Shown in pieces: positions 1-7,324 of a stretch of 9,807 nucleotides of DNA. This DNA comes from Pseudomonadota bacterium (GTDB taxonomy: Bacteria; Desulfobacterota; WTBG01; CAIYCZ01). The notes beneath the pieces were generated by a model. That model was not told the DNA's origin, searched no databases, and saw only the letters and a program-made list of their open reading frames with translations. A program made the translations under genes and the position numbers. Where the stretch lies: assembly GCA_026388865.1 (NCBI GenBank), contig JAPLIX010000213.1, forward strand, positions 1 to 9,807, read 5' to 3'. The stretch's first letter is position 1. Each line of letters starts with the position of its first letter.

Positions 1-219
1 TTTAATAAGTAGTAGTTATAACGTCATGGGTATGTTTAAAAGATATCTAACCCCCAGATATCTAAGATGATTTATATTTTATTTCCTGTTGATTGTTCGG
101 TAAAAATGGACTTATAAAAAAAATAAAATTTTATTACTGCAAAATTACACGAAGTTTTAAAGAAGTCAAAAGAAATATTTTTATGGTTGGGTATAGAAAA
201 AAAACAATTAAAATTAAAA
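1..219. other. A+T-rich non-coding stretch downstream of dnaA
   Basis: I find no gene, tRNA or rRNA here. The stretch is dominated by A and T runs. It holds a duplicated decamer (41-65), a 14-bp A/T palindrome at 122-135 (AATAAAATTTTATT) flanked by a run of eight A (116-123), and a hexamer repeat that runs into the dnaA stop codon. Near the left edge are TAATAA and TAGTAG trinucleotide runs (3-15). Such DNA next to dnaA can belong to a replication origin, but I see no match to the DnaA box TTATNCACA on either strand, so an origin is only a possibility. No strong intrinsic terminator for dnaA is visible. Confidence 0.5.
41..65. repeat. Duplicated palindromic decamer AGATATCTAA
   Basis: AGATATCTAA occurs at 41-50 and again, identically, at 56-65, separated by CCCCC. 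The first eight bases are themselves palindromic, so the pair is both a direct and an inverted repeat. In a dnaA read-through transcript it could form an 8-bp stem with a GGGGGUU loop followed by UUU. The stem has only two G-C pairs, so it would be a weak terminator. A paired protein-binding site is the other reading. Confidence 0.55.
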
Positions 220-223
220 TTAA
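206..223. repeat. Three tandem AATTAA hexamers at the dnaA stop codon
   Basis: Three perfect head-to-tail copies of AATTAA lie at 206-211, 212-217 and 218-223. They overlap the TAA stop codon of dnaA, which reads on the minus strand at 222-220. The repeat may be simple A/T drift or part of an easily melted segment. No function can be assigned from sequence alone. Confidence 0.5.
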
Positions 224-1512
224 AAATTTTGTAAAATAGAATCAATAATATTTTTTATTTTATAGTCGCGGGTAATCTGTAACTCTATTTTTTTTATTGA
301 ATGAATTACTGTTGAATGATCTTTTCCACCAAAAATCTGCCCAATTTCCGGGTAAGAAAGAGTGGTTAATTTTCTCATCACATACATGGCTACCTGCCTT
401 GGCAATACCACCGCACTGTTTTTTCTTTTAGTTTTTAAATCAGAAACCTTGGCATTAAAAAGCTTACAAACTAATTTTAAAATATCTTCCGGTAAAATTT
501 CTTTTTTTACTGCAATAACCTCTTTAAGAACCTCTTTTGTAAAATTCAGAGAGATATCACTGCCGTAGAGTGAAGAATAGGCAATGAGGCGGTTTAAAAA
601 ACCTTCCAGTTCTCTAATATTAGAATGGACATTGCTGGCAAGAAAAAAAGCAACGTCGTTCGGGAGGTTAATATTTTCTAAAACAGCCTTTTTTTTAAGA
701 ATGGCAACCTTGGTTTCTGTATCCGGTGATTGAATATCAGCAATCAGTCCCCATTCAAAACGGGAGCGCAGACGGTCTTCCAGTCCCGGTATTTCCCGGG
801 GGGTTTTATCGCTGGTGACGACAAGCTGTTTTTTTAATTCAAACAGCGCATTGAACGTGTGAAAAAACTCCTCCTGGGTTCGTTCTTTGCCGGCTATAAA
901 CTGTATATCATCCAGGAGCATCATATCCATGTTTCTATATTTATTTCTAAAGGCTGTCATTTTTTCAAAACGTATGGAGTTAATCATCTCGTTGGTAAAA
1001 TTTTCCGCGGTAGTATAACAAATTTTTAACCGGCCGTTGTTACTGAGACACTGCTGAACAATAGCATGAAGCAGATGGGTTTTCCCCAATCCGACACCGC
1101 CATACATAAAAAGGGGATTATAGGTTCTTCCCGGGTGATTTGCCACGGCCATACAGGCAGCATGAGCAAACTGATTACTGGAGCCAACAACAAAATTATT
1201 AAAAACATATCTGGAATTTATGTTTTTAGGTATAAGCGCTGCTTGATCAGCGGTGTCTGCCGGCAGCACCGGGGTGTTTTTAATGGTAAAATATATTTCT
1301 GGCCGGGTGCCGGTTAATGAAAACAAAACCCCCTTTATAATATCCATATAGTTTTCTTTTAACCAGTCTGAAAAGAACAGGCTGGGTACCTCAATAGATA
1401 CAGCAGAAGAAGATAAGCTTTTAAGCTGAAGGGGCTTAAACCACGATTCATATGTCTGCGCGGAGGTTTTTTCTTTTACACTGTTTAAAAAGTGTTCCCA
1501 GACGGTTTTCAC
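220..1512 (-). CDS. dnaA: Chromosomal replication initiator protein DnaA
   Basis: DnaA is the AAA+ ATPase that binds DnaA boxes, melts the origin and loads the replicative helicase. Domain I is recognisable (VWEHFLNSV near the start, then a conserved W in YESWFKPL). A short linker follows, then the ATPase with Walker A GGVGLGKTH (about residues 138-146), Walker B LLDD (about 199-202), the arginine-rich RLRSRFEWG stretch and sensor II RELEG (about 300). Domain IV carries the DNA-binding signature GGKDHSTVIHSIKKIE (about 395-410). At 430 residues the length suits a DnaA with a short linker. I chose the GTG start at 1512 because AAAGGAG (1525-1519) lies 6 nt upstream; an in-frame TTG at 1515 would leave only 3 nt. 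The gene lies 159 nt behind rodA on the same strand and has its own candidate promoter, so it may be transcribed both alone and with the wall operon. No dnaN neighbour is visible before the window edge. Confidence 0.97.
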   Translation of the reverse strand: MKTVWEHFLNSVKEKTSAQTYESWFKPLQLKSLSSSAVSIEVPSLFFSDWLKENYMDIIKGVLFSLTGTRPEIYFTIKNTPVLPADTADQAALIPKNINSRYVFNNFVVGSSNQFAHAACMAVANHPGRTYNPLFMYGGVGLGKTHLLHAIVQQCLSNNGRLKICYTTAENFTNEMINSIRFEKMTAFRNKYRNMDMMLLDDIQFIAGKERTQEEFFHTFNALFELKKQLVVTSDKTPREIPGLEDRLRSRFEWGLIADIQSPDTETKVAILKKKAVLENINLPNDVAFFLASNVHSNIRELEGFLNRLIAYSSLYGSDISLNFTKEVLKEVIAVKKEILPEDILKLVCKLFNAKVSDLKTKRKNSAVVLPRQVAMYVMRKLTTLSYPEIGQIFGGKDHSTVIHSIKKIELQITRDYKIKNIIDSILQNF

Positions 1513-1518
1513 CAACAG

Positions 1519-1525
1519 CTCCTTT
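1519..1525 (-). promoter_or_regulatory. Ribosome binding site that sets the dnaA start
   Basis: On the minus strand this reads AAAGGAG. It stands 6 nt before GTG (1512-1510) and only 3 nt before the alternative TTG (1515-1513). The spacing favours GTG as the translation start. Confidence 0.65.
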
Positions 1526-1536
1526 GTGACAGAAGA

Positions 1537-1608
1537 ACGGTAAAGGGTTCAAGCCTCGTTGCCCGCGCCCCCAGAAAACCTTGACTGGGCGGCAGGAACC
1601 TGAACCGT
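1537..1608 (-). promoter_or_regulatory. Long imperfect hairpin in the dnaA 5' leader
   Basis: Positions 1591-1608 and 1537-1555 are imperfect inverted repeats. In the minus-strand RNA, ACGGU pairs with ACCGU, GGUUC with GAACC and GCC with GGC, separated by small internal loops. Inside them CCCAG pairs with CUGGG around a loop of about ten bases. The 5' arm begins at about 1608, which is where transcription from the predicted promoter would start. The structure ends about 11 nt before the Shine-Dalgarno sequence, leaving it free. It resembles no riboswitch class I recognise. It could stabilise the 5' end or regulate translation, or the repeat could act as DNA. Confidence 0.45.
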
Positions 1609-1614
1609 AAAAAC

Positions 1615-1643
1615 ATTTTATAATTACTGACAAAAACTTTCAA
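1615..1643 (-). promoter_or_regulatory. Candidate sigma70 promoter of dnaA
   Basis: On the minus strand, TTGAAA (1643-1638) and TAAAAT (1620-1615) are separated by exactly 17 bp, each one mismatch from the -35 and -10 consensus. The expected start site is near 1608, giving a leader of about 95 nt. This is the best promoter-like match I saw in the window. Confidence 0.6.
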
Positions 1644-1671
1644 GGGGTTTCCTCTCACGCGGGGCGAAATA

Positions 1672-2775
1672 TTATCTTTGATATTTAAATTTGCGCATAC
1701 CAATATTTAATAACAGACCAACAGCAAACAGGCTTGATAACATCGAAGAACCGCCATAGCTGAAAAAGGGCAGCGGAACACCCACAACCGGAAACAAACC
1801 AATGGTCATGCCCAGATTGATTATTATTTGCCAGAAAAGGATAAAAACAATACAGATGGCAAGAAGAGCCCCGGAAACATTTTTTGAATTAAAGGCAATG
1901 CCCAGGCCGCGATATAAAATAATAAAAAACAGCAGCAGCAGAACAGCGCAGCCGACGAAACCCCACTCTTCCCCCCAAACAGAAAAAGCAAAATCCGTAT
2001 GCTGCTCAGGAAGAAACCGCAACTGACTCTGCGTTCCCAGGGTAAAGCCCTTTCCCCAAAAACAGCCCGAGCCAATGGCAATCTTCGATTGAATAATCTG
2101 ATACCCAGAGTGAAGCGGGTCCAGCTCGGGATTTAAAAAAGTGAGGACCCTTTTTTTCTGATAATCTTTTAAAAAAAACCACAGCAGCGGAATGAACATG
2201 CTGGCCGATATACCACAGGCAAGGAAAGATTTTTTATCAACACGCACGAAAAAAAGCAGAGAACAAAAGACCAAAACAATAATACCGCCCGTCCCCAGGT
2301 CAGGCTGAATGTATATAAGGGAAAACGTCAGCACCAGAAAGGAAAAGGGGAATAACAGCTCGAGCAGGCGAAAGGGTTTTGCCGAGCTGTTTTCAAAATA
2401 AAACTTGCACAGGGCGAGGATAAACGTAATTTTTGCCAGTTCCGATGGCTGGATGGTAATGGGTCCCAGGGACAACCAGCGCTGGGACCCCAGCTTTGTT
2501 TTACCGAGGAATATTACCACCAAGAGAATCAGAAGGGTAATTGCATGGAGATAATAGGAGTAGCGGACAATAGTAATATAGTTGACCGGGATGACACAAA
2601 AAATAACTACCAACCCCAGCGCAACCCAGTATAACTGCCGGTAGAAATAGATGGAAGAGGCTTCCCAGGACGAGGAGCAAATACTGTACAGATTTAAAAG
2701 CCCCAGAGCGGCGACCAGAAAAACCGCAACAAACAGCCCGCCATCAAAATTTACCAATAACCGTCGGTCAAACAT
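1672..2775 (-). CDS. rodA: Rod shape-determining peptidoglycan glycosyltransferase RodA
   Basis: RodA is the SEDS-family polymerase that extends glycan strands from lipid II in the lateral wall, working with PBP2. The 367-residue protein is a multi-pass membrane protein whose first segment is at about residues 13-31. Family landmarks are the GSQRWLSLGPITIQPSELAK loop (96-115), the KRVLTFLNP and GYQIIQSKIAIGSG segments (208-237), and FLPEQHTDFAF (254-264). The aspartate at 261 in that last motif corresponds to the catalytic Asp262 of E. coli RodA. The C-terminal PLPFFSYGGSSM stretch (334-345) is also typical. The ATG start is 7 nt after the mrdA stop, and an AAGGG overlapping that stop codon serves as ribosome binding site 4 nt upstream, pointing to translational coupling. 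Its size and place beside mrdA separate it from the division paralogue FtsW. Confidence 0.96.
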   Translation of the reverse strand: MFDRRLLVNFDGGLFVAVFLVAALGLLNLYSICSSSWEASSIYFYRQLYWVALGLVVIFCVIPVNYITIVRYSYYLHAITLLILLVVIFLGKTKLGSQRWLSLGPITIQPSELAKITFILALCKFYFENSSAKPFRLLELLFPFSFLVLTFSLIYIQPDLGTGGIIVLVFCSLLFFVRVDKKSFLACGISASMFIPLLWFFLKDYQKKRVLTFLNPELDPLHSGYQIIQSKIAIGSGCFWGKGFTLGTQSQLRFLPEQHTDFAFSVWGEEWGFVGCAVLLLLFFIILYRGLGIAFNSKNVSGALLAICIVFILFWQIIINLGMTIGLFPVVGVPLPFFSYGGSSMLSSLFAVGLLLNIGMRKFKYQR

Positions 2776-2782
2776 AAAGCCC

Positions 2783-4636
2783 TTAGTCCAGCACCTCCGG
2801 TAGAGCCGGAGGGTTACCGGTGCTTAATGAAGAAAGATGCAAAAAACTTTTTATAACTTCCTTTGCCACAGGAGCAGCTGCGCTTCCTCCGTGGCCGCCA
2901 TTCTCAATGAATACGGCAACGACAATCCGGGGGTTTTCAACCGGCGCCATGGCCACAAACCACGCATGGTCATTAGTAGTAGACTGCGCTGAACCGGGAG
3001 CAGGGCTGCTCTGGAGGCTGGTAACCTGAGCAGTTCCGGTTTTACCAGCAACGGTTATGCCATCAATGCGTGCCCGGCCACCGGTTCCGCGCGGATCATT
3101 GACCGCCCCCGCGATAGCATCTTTTATAAAAGAAACAGTCTGGGGAGTAACGGTCAACAGGTTTTTTTTTGCGGGCGGAAAAGAGATGGTTTCCGCGCCC
3201 TCTTTTACTTTCAGCACCAGCCGCGGCCTGGGTATAAATGAGCCATTGGCGATGCCGCAGAATGCAGCAGCAATCTGCAGGGGCGTGGCAAGCACATATC
3301 CCTGACCGATAGCAGTATTGATGGTTTCTCCGCGCTGCCATTTTGTACCGTAGCGTTTTATTTTCCATTCCGGAGTTGGCATCAGACCGCTTTTTTCTTC
3401 GTCAAGCTCGATGCCGGTTTTCGTCCCCAGCCCGAGCTGGGCCGCATATTTTGCGATGTTATGTATGCCGATGGCATTTCCCAGCTGATAAAAATAGACA
3501 TCCCAGGATTCCACAATGGCCCGGCGCAGATTCACCGCACCGTGGCCCCCCTTTCTCCAGCAATGGAACACATGGCTGCCAAAAGCAAAAGACCCCGGGC
3601 AGGTCAATTCTTTTTGTGGATCAATCAGCCCCTCTTCGAGCGCGGCAAGAGCAACGATTATTTTAAATACCGACCCGGGCGGCTGCTGGCTCTGCAGAGC
3701 CCGGTTCATGAGCGGATTATTGGGGTTTCTGAGCAGGTTTTGCCACGCGTCGGCATCGATGCTGCGCGAGAACAGATTTGGATCAAACCCAGGAGAGCTG
3801 GCCATAACCAGCACATCACCCAGCCAGGGATCCAGCGCCACAACTGCCCCCTTTTTCCCTTTCAGCAGGTCTTCAGCAACCAGTTGCGCTTCACGGTCAA
3901 TAGAAAGAAACAGGTCACTGCCCGGGACCGGGTCGATTTGTGCCAGGATATTTTTTTTATGGCCCAGAGCATCAACTTCTGTTTGATACCCGCCCGGCTC
4001 GCCCCGCAAATAAAGTTCCCCCCATTTTTCTATCCCGCATTTGCCGATCAGCTCCCCGTGGGCATAATCGCTGTAAAAGTCCTTTTTTAGTTCATGACGA
4101 CCAATCTCTCCTAAATAGCCCAACAGATGTGAGGACCCGGCGCCGAGATGATATGTTCGCTGGGGTACGACATCAATATTAACACCATTAAGGTCTATTC
4201 TATTGGAAGTAATGGCAGCCATCTGCGTCCAGGACAGGTTTTGTTTCAGCACGATGGGCTCAAAGGGCGGCCGGCCCTTGTCTTGATCAAGCTTTTTTGT
4301 CAGGACGTCTACCGGTTCCCGGAGCAACAGGGAGAGCTTCTGTAGAACCCCCGTCTCATCCGGCGTATCCTGTGGCGTGAGGGTCAGGTCAAAAGACGGG
4401 ATATTTTCCACCAGCGCAGCCCCCGTGCGATCAAAGATGAACCCGCGCGGCGCCGGTATGCTGGTAATCCGGACCCTATTATTTGTTGACAGATCGCAAT
4501 ATACAGAGCCCTTTAAAATTTGCAGATACCACAGCCGGAAAAAAACAAAAAAACCACAGATGAGCACAAAGGTAACCGCCAGGGGGATTTTTTTATTCAG
4601 ATCTTTTTCAAGCGCCGGATTGGACTGGATATACAT
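2783..4636 (-). CDS. mrdA: Penicillin-binding protein 2 (peptidoglycan D,D-transpeptidase MrdA)
   Basis: This is the class B penicillin-binding protein of the elongasome, which crosslinks the glycan made by RodA. It has a short cytoplasmic tail, one membrane anchor (about residues 17-36) and a periplasmic dimerisation domain starting with APRGFIFDRTG (62-72). The transpeptidase domain follows. Its three active-site motifs are intact: S322-V-F-K325 after PPG (nucleophile and general base), S377-W-D379 (the S-x-D form seen in PBP2), and K532-T-G534 within AGKTGTAQ. At 617 residues it is close to E. coli PBP2. The start ATG is 3 nt after the mreD stop and lacks a good Shine-Dalgarno sequence, so translation probably depends on ribosomes finishing mreD. 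The last 20 or so residues are low in conserved features, and their codons contain a GC-rich hairpin. Confidence 0.96.
   Translation of the reverse strand: MYIQSNPALEKDLNKKIPLAVTFVLICGFFVFFRLWYLQILKGSVYCDLSTNNRVRITSIPAPRGFIFDRTGAALVENIPSFDLTLTPQDTPDETGVLQKLSLLLREPVDVLTKKLDQDKGRPPFEPIVLKQNLSWTQMAAITSNRIDLNGVNIDVVPQRTYHLGAGSSHLLGYLGEIGRHELKKDFYSDYAHGELIGKCGIEKWGELYLRGEPGGYQTEVDALGHKKNILAQIDPVPGSDLFLSIDREAQLVAEDLLKGKKGAVVALDPWLGDVLVMASSPGFDPNLFSRSIDADAWQNLLRNPNNPLMNRALQSQQPPGSVFKIIVALAALEEGLIDPQKELTCPGSFAFGSHVFHCWRKGGHGAVNLRRAIVESWDVYFYQLGNAIGIHNIAKYAAQLGLGTKTGIELDEEKSGLMPTPEWKIKRYGTKWQRGETINTAIGQGYVLATPLQIAAAFCGIANGSFIPRPRLVLKVKEGAETISFPPAKKNLLTVTPQTVSFIKDAIAGAVNDPRGTGGRARIDGITVAGKTGTAQVTSLQSSPAPGSAQSTTNDHAWFVAMAPVENPRIVVAVFIENGGHGGSAAAPVAKEVIKSFLHLSSLSTGNPPALPEVLD
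2794..2812 (-). promoter_or_regulatory. GC-rich hairpin at the mrdA-rodA junction
   Basis: CCTCCGG (2794-2800) and CCGGAGG (2806-2812) form a perfect 7-bp inverted repeat with a 5-nt loop. In the mRNA the 3' arm contains GGAGG, about 18 nt before the rodA ATG, which is too far for a normal ribosome binding site. Flanking bases allow an overlapping alternative pairing (CCGGTA 2797-2802 with TACCGG 2815-2820). There is no U-run, so it is not a terminator. It may affect coupling or mRNA stability. Confidence 0.4.
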
Positions 4637-4639
4637 ATT

Positions 4640-5197
4640 CTATGAAGCTGCTGTTTTAACGGACGAAGGTTGGGAAAAAACCCTGAAAAGATTTATTGCA
4701 TTATTCTGCGACCAACAGTTTGTTATATACTGAAGAAACAGCAAGATAACCGGAGCTACCGCGACCGTGAATGCCAGCTGTTTGGGAAAAATGTTTTTAA
4801 AGCTCGCGAGCATATGCGGATTATTATGAAATGCCCAGCATAAGATAAAGAGCAGGCACCCCTCAAGGATGCTGCCCAAAACAACCAGCAATAACTGGAG
4901 ATAAATGGAGCGAAGAACAAAAACGGTTTTTAGCAGTCCGATGGAGACGAAGAAGAACAGATAAACGAAAGCATACAGGCCAAAGGGACCGCCGGAAAAC
5001 ACTGCGCAGAAATACCCCAGCAGCGAGACCAGGACGGCACCCGATCCCCGCTCAATCTCCGGCCGCGTTCCCAGGTAGAGCACCAGAATAAAAACCAGAT
5101 CCGGACGAATGCCCTGCTGTGCAAAGGGCAGGAGCGGGTGTGCTTGAACACCTAAAAAAACCACACCGAGCAGAACATACAGGAGATATAAACGCAT
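4640..5197 (-). CDS. mreD: Rod shape-determining protein MreD
   Basis: MreD is the small integral membrane subunit of the elongation complex; it binds MreC and modulates PBP2 activation. This protein has 185 residues, most of them in about five or six hydrophobic segments, with short loops and a polar C-terminal tail. The RPDLVFILVLYLG segment (31-43) and the GGPFGLYAFVYL segment (69-80) match the loose family pattern. MreD proteins are poorly conserved in sequence, so position between mreC and mrdA is strong support. The ATG follows GAGG with a 5-nt spacer. Its TAG stop is 3 nt from the mrdA start. I see no sign of truncation. Confidence 0.9.
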   Translation of the reverse strand: MRLYLLYVLLGVVFLGVQAHPLLPFAQQGIRPDLVFILVLYLGTRPEIERGSGAVLVSLLGYFCAVFSGGPFGLYAFVYLFFFVSIGLLKTVFVLRSIYLQLLLVVLGSILEGCLLFILCWAFHNNPHMLASFKNIFPKQLAFTVAVAPVILLFLQYITNCWSQNNAINLFRVFSQPSSVKTAAS

Positions 5198-5234
5198 CTA
5201 ATCCTCACCTCTTGTGCGCCGAGAAAAAAATCGG

Positions 5235-6047
5235 TTACGGGACCACCACGAACACCTCTTCAAGCTTAGAAAAATCAACAGCAGGTTTTATCTCGACCAG
5301 CTGGAAAAACCCCGGGCTGTTTCTAACCACATTCACCACGGCACCGACCACGATCCCCTTGGGAATTATCTCATTGAGCCCTGAGGTTACAATAATATCT
5401 CCGTTTTGGATGTCTTCGTTTTTTGAGACGAAGCGCAGCTCACAGCGCTCTTCGGTGCGCCCCTCTATGATACCCTTGGCACGGGAGCGCTGCACCAGGA
5501 TATCAAGAGCACTATTACTGTCAATGATTAAGAGAACTTTTGCTGTCATCTTCTGCGCTTCGAGAATTTTACCCACGATACCGCGCGCAGTCATCACCGC
5601 GGCTCCGCGCCGTATGCCGCCGTCTGTTCCCTTATCAATCAGCAGGGTGCGAAACCAGCTCGAGGGGTCCCGGCCAATAATTTCTGCGGGAATAAAGTGG
5701 TACGGGAGTTTTTTTTTGAAACCGAGGAGCTCGCGCAGGCGTCTGTTTTCAAGGGCTGTTTCCTGCAGCAGCTGATTGTCACGCTGCAGGTCTGCGACGG
5801 CCTTTTGCAGCAGAACATTTTCGCTGCGCACGCTAACGAGATTGAAATAGCCCTGCCAGAGGCGATAGGCTTTGTTGAAGGCTAGGGTAGAAAGCTTTAA
5901 CGGCGGGGAAAGAACGGGTATGATTATGGCATCAAAAAGCCCCCCCCCTTCTCTTTTCTCGATATCCCGGGCCAACAGCGTTAACGAGAGCAGAAAAAGT
6001 ATGGCAATAAGAATAACACTTTTTCTTTTCAGAAGAAACTGCAGCAT
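5235..6047 (-). CDS. mreC: Rod shape-determining protein MreC
   Basis: MreC is the bitopic periplasmic scaffold that links MreB filaments to PBP2 and RodA and activates synthesis. The 270-residue protein shows a basic N-terminus (LLKRK), one membrane helix (about 8-26), and a coiled coil (about 68-108) that ends in the typical NRRLRELLGFK motif. Two beta-barrel subdomains follow. The second contains NGDIIVTSGLNEIIPKGIVVG (about 215-235), a family hallmark. The start ATG has AGGGA 5 nt upstream and lies 19 nt from the mreB stop. The length is slightly short of E. coli MreC (367 residues), which has a longer C-terminal tail; the conserved core is complete. Confidence 0.95.
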   Translation of the reverse strand: MLQFLLKRKSVILIAILFLLSLTLLARDIEKREGGGLFDAIIIPVLSPPLKLSTLAFNKAYRLWQGYFNLVSVRSENVLLQKAVADLQRDNQLLQETALENRRLRELLGFKKKLPYHFIPAEIIGRDPSSWFRTLLIDKGTDGGIRRGAAVMTARGIVGKILEAQKMTAKVLLIIDSNSALDILVQRSRAKGIIEGRTEERCELRFVSKNEDIQNGDIIVTSGLNEIIPKGIVVGAVVNVVRNSPGFFQLVEIKPAVDFSKLEEVFVVVP

Positions 6048-6066
6048 AGCTGTCCCTGCCCCAGCC

Positions 6067-7101
6067 TTAAGACAAGGCTATTTCGCGCAGCAAGTCCAAC
6101 TCTTCCAGCGCTTTTCCGGCGCCAAGCACGACGGCAGTTAAAGGGCTTTCTGCGACGATAATGGGCAACCCGGTTTCTTCTCTGAGCAGTTTATCCAGGT
6201 TTTTCAGCAGGGCGCCCCCTCCCGCCAGCACGATCCCCCGGTCAACAATATCAGCCGCCAGTTCCGGAGGGGTTCGCTCAAGAGCAATCTTTACGGCATT
6301 GATAATGGCGTTTACGGGCTCGGAAATCGCCTGCATGATTTCTTCAGAGCTGATTTCAAGGGTTTTCGGGATGCCGGTCACCAGATCCCGCCCCTTGATG
6401 TCGACGGTCTTAACCTCTTTTTCCGGATACGCGGTGCCGATGGTGATCTTTATCAGTTCCGCCGTGCGCTCCCCTATGAGCATATTATATTTGCGTTTGA
6501 CATACTGCACAATGGCCTCATCCATCTTGTCGCCCGCGACCCGAACCGATTGACTGTAAACAATGCCGGACAAGGATATTACGGCAACCTCGGTGGTGCC
6601 GCCGCCGATATCTACGATCATGTTGCCAATCGGCTCACTCACCGGCAGTCCCGCACCAATAGCTGCCGCCATGGGCTCTTCTATGAGATAAATCTCCCGC
6701 GCCCCGGCCAGTTCGGCAGACTCCCGGACCGCCCGTTTTTCAACGGGTGTAATTCCTGATGGCACTGATACGATAACCCGCGGCCGCACAAAACTTTTTC
6801 GTTTATGCACAACCTTTATAAAATAACTGAGCATCGCTTCGGTTACCTCAAAGTCTGCAATGACGCCATCTTTTATGGGACGGATGGCAACAATATTGGC
6901 CGGCGTTCTGCCGAGCATTTTTTTAGCTTCATTGCCAACGGCCAGGATCTTTTTGGCTCCCTGGAGATCCTTGCGGATGGCAACAACAGAAGGCTCATTG
7001 ACAACAATACCCTGCCCCCGAACATAAACGAGCGTTGTTGCTGTGCCTAAATCAATTGCTAAATCATTGGATAACAGACCCCAGAACCGGTCGAAAAACA
7101 T
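6067..7101 (-). CDS. mreB: Rod shape-determining actin homologue MreB
   Basis: MreB is the bacterial actin that polymerises on the inner membrane and steers lateral wall synthesis. All nucleotide-binding landmarks are present in the 344-residue protein: phosphate-1 loop DLGTATT (17-23), the conserved glutamate in EEPMAAAIGA (about 141-150), phosphate-2 loop DIGGGTTE (164-171) and adenosine motif LAGGGA (292-297). The N-terminus MFFDRFWGLL is rich in aromatic and hydrophobic residues and could serve as the membrane-binding amphipathic segment. The ATG is preceded by GGAGG with a 5-nt spacer. As first gene of the cluster, it would be read from the divergent control region shared with the ppiD-like gene. 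Confidence 0.98.
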   Translation of the reverse strand: MFFDRFWGLLSNDLAIDLGTATTLVYVRGQGIVVNEPSVVAIRKDLQGAKKILAVGNEAKKMLGRTPANIVAIRPIKDGVIADFEVTEAMLSYFIKVVHKRKSFVRPRVIVSVPSGITPVEKRAVRESAELAGAREIYLIEEPMAAAIGAGLPVSEPIGNMIVDIGGGTTEVAVISLSGIVYSQSVRVAGDKMDEAIVQYVKRKYNMLIGERTAELIKITIGTAYPEKEVKTVDIKGRDLVTGIPKTLEISSEEIMQAISEPVNAIINAVKIALERTPPELAADIVDRGIVLAGGGALLKNLDKLLREETGLPIIVAESPLTAVVLGAGKALEELDLLREIALS

Positions 7102-7184
7102 GGTGTCCTCCGAGATGAAAGAACGTATATGCTTTGCTTTATTCCGTAGCGCTTGATAGAACTGAACTGTTTGCGGGCAAAATA

Positions 7185-7226
7185 ATTATATTTAAAAGGA
7201 ACTGATGTATATGAAAATCAATTATA
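7185..7226 (-). promoter_or_regulatory. Two candidate -10 elements facing mreB
   Basis: Perfect TATAAT hexamers occur on the minus strand at 7226-7221 and 7190-7185. Each sits in a copy of the octamer AATTATAT (plus strand, 7184-7191 and 7220-7227), 36 bp apart. Neither has a good TTGACA-like partner at 16-18 bp, so the use of either is uncertain. They would give mreB leaders of roughly 75 to 115 nt. Confidence 0.35.
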
Positions 7227-7284
7227 TATTTTCGACTAATAGCAGACACGGTAAAGAAGTGCAAGAAAATAATAAAATGCCTTG

Positions 7285-7302
7285 AAAAACTTAGAAGTTT
7301 TT
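7285..7302. promoter_or_regulatory. 18-bp palindrome in the mreB-ppiD control region
   Basis: AAAAACTT (7285-7292) and AAGTTTTT (7295-7302) are perfect inverted repeats around AG. The site lies between the two divergent genes, just upstream of the promoter-like elements facing ppiD. The symmetry suits a dimeric DNA-binding protein. In RNA it would be a weak A-U hairpin followed by U residues, so an inefficient terminator is an alternative. Confidence 0.4.
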
Positions 7303-7324
7303 ATTAACATTGAAAGACCAACCC

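Noticed and set aside
3461..4090. Long plus-strand open frame opposite mrdA
   Set aside because: It is antisense to conserved PBP2 coding sequence, has no recognisable domain and no ribosome binding site; it is a by-product of the codon pattern of mrdA.
5119..5775. Plus-strand open frame opposite mreC and mreD
   Set aside because: Low-complexity, Ser/Arg-rich translation with no family resemblance, fully antisense to two real genes.
6063..6079. Small inverted repeat AGCCTT/AAGGCT at the mreB stop codon
   Set aside because: A 6-bp stem with a 5-nt loop and no U-run; too weak to call a terminator or processing site.
7301..7309. TTATTAACA as a DnaA box
   Set aside because: It differs from TTATNCACA at the key C and stands alone; a single degenerate match is expected by chance.
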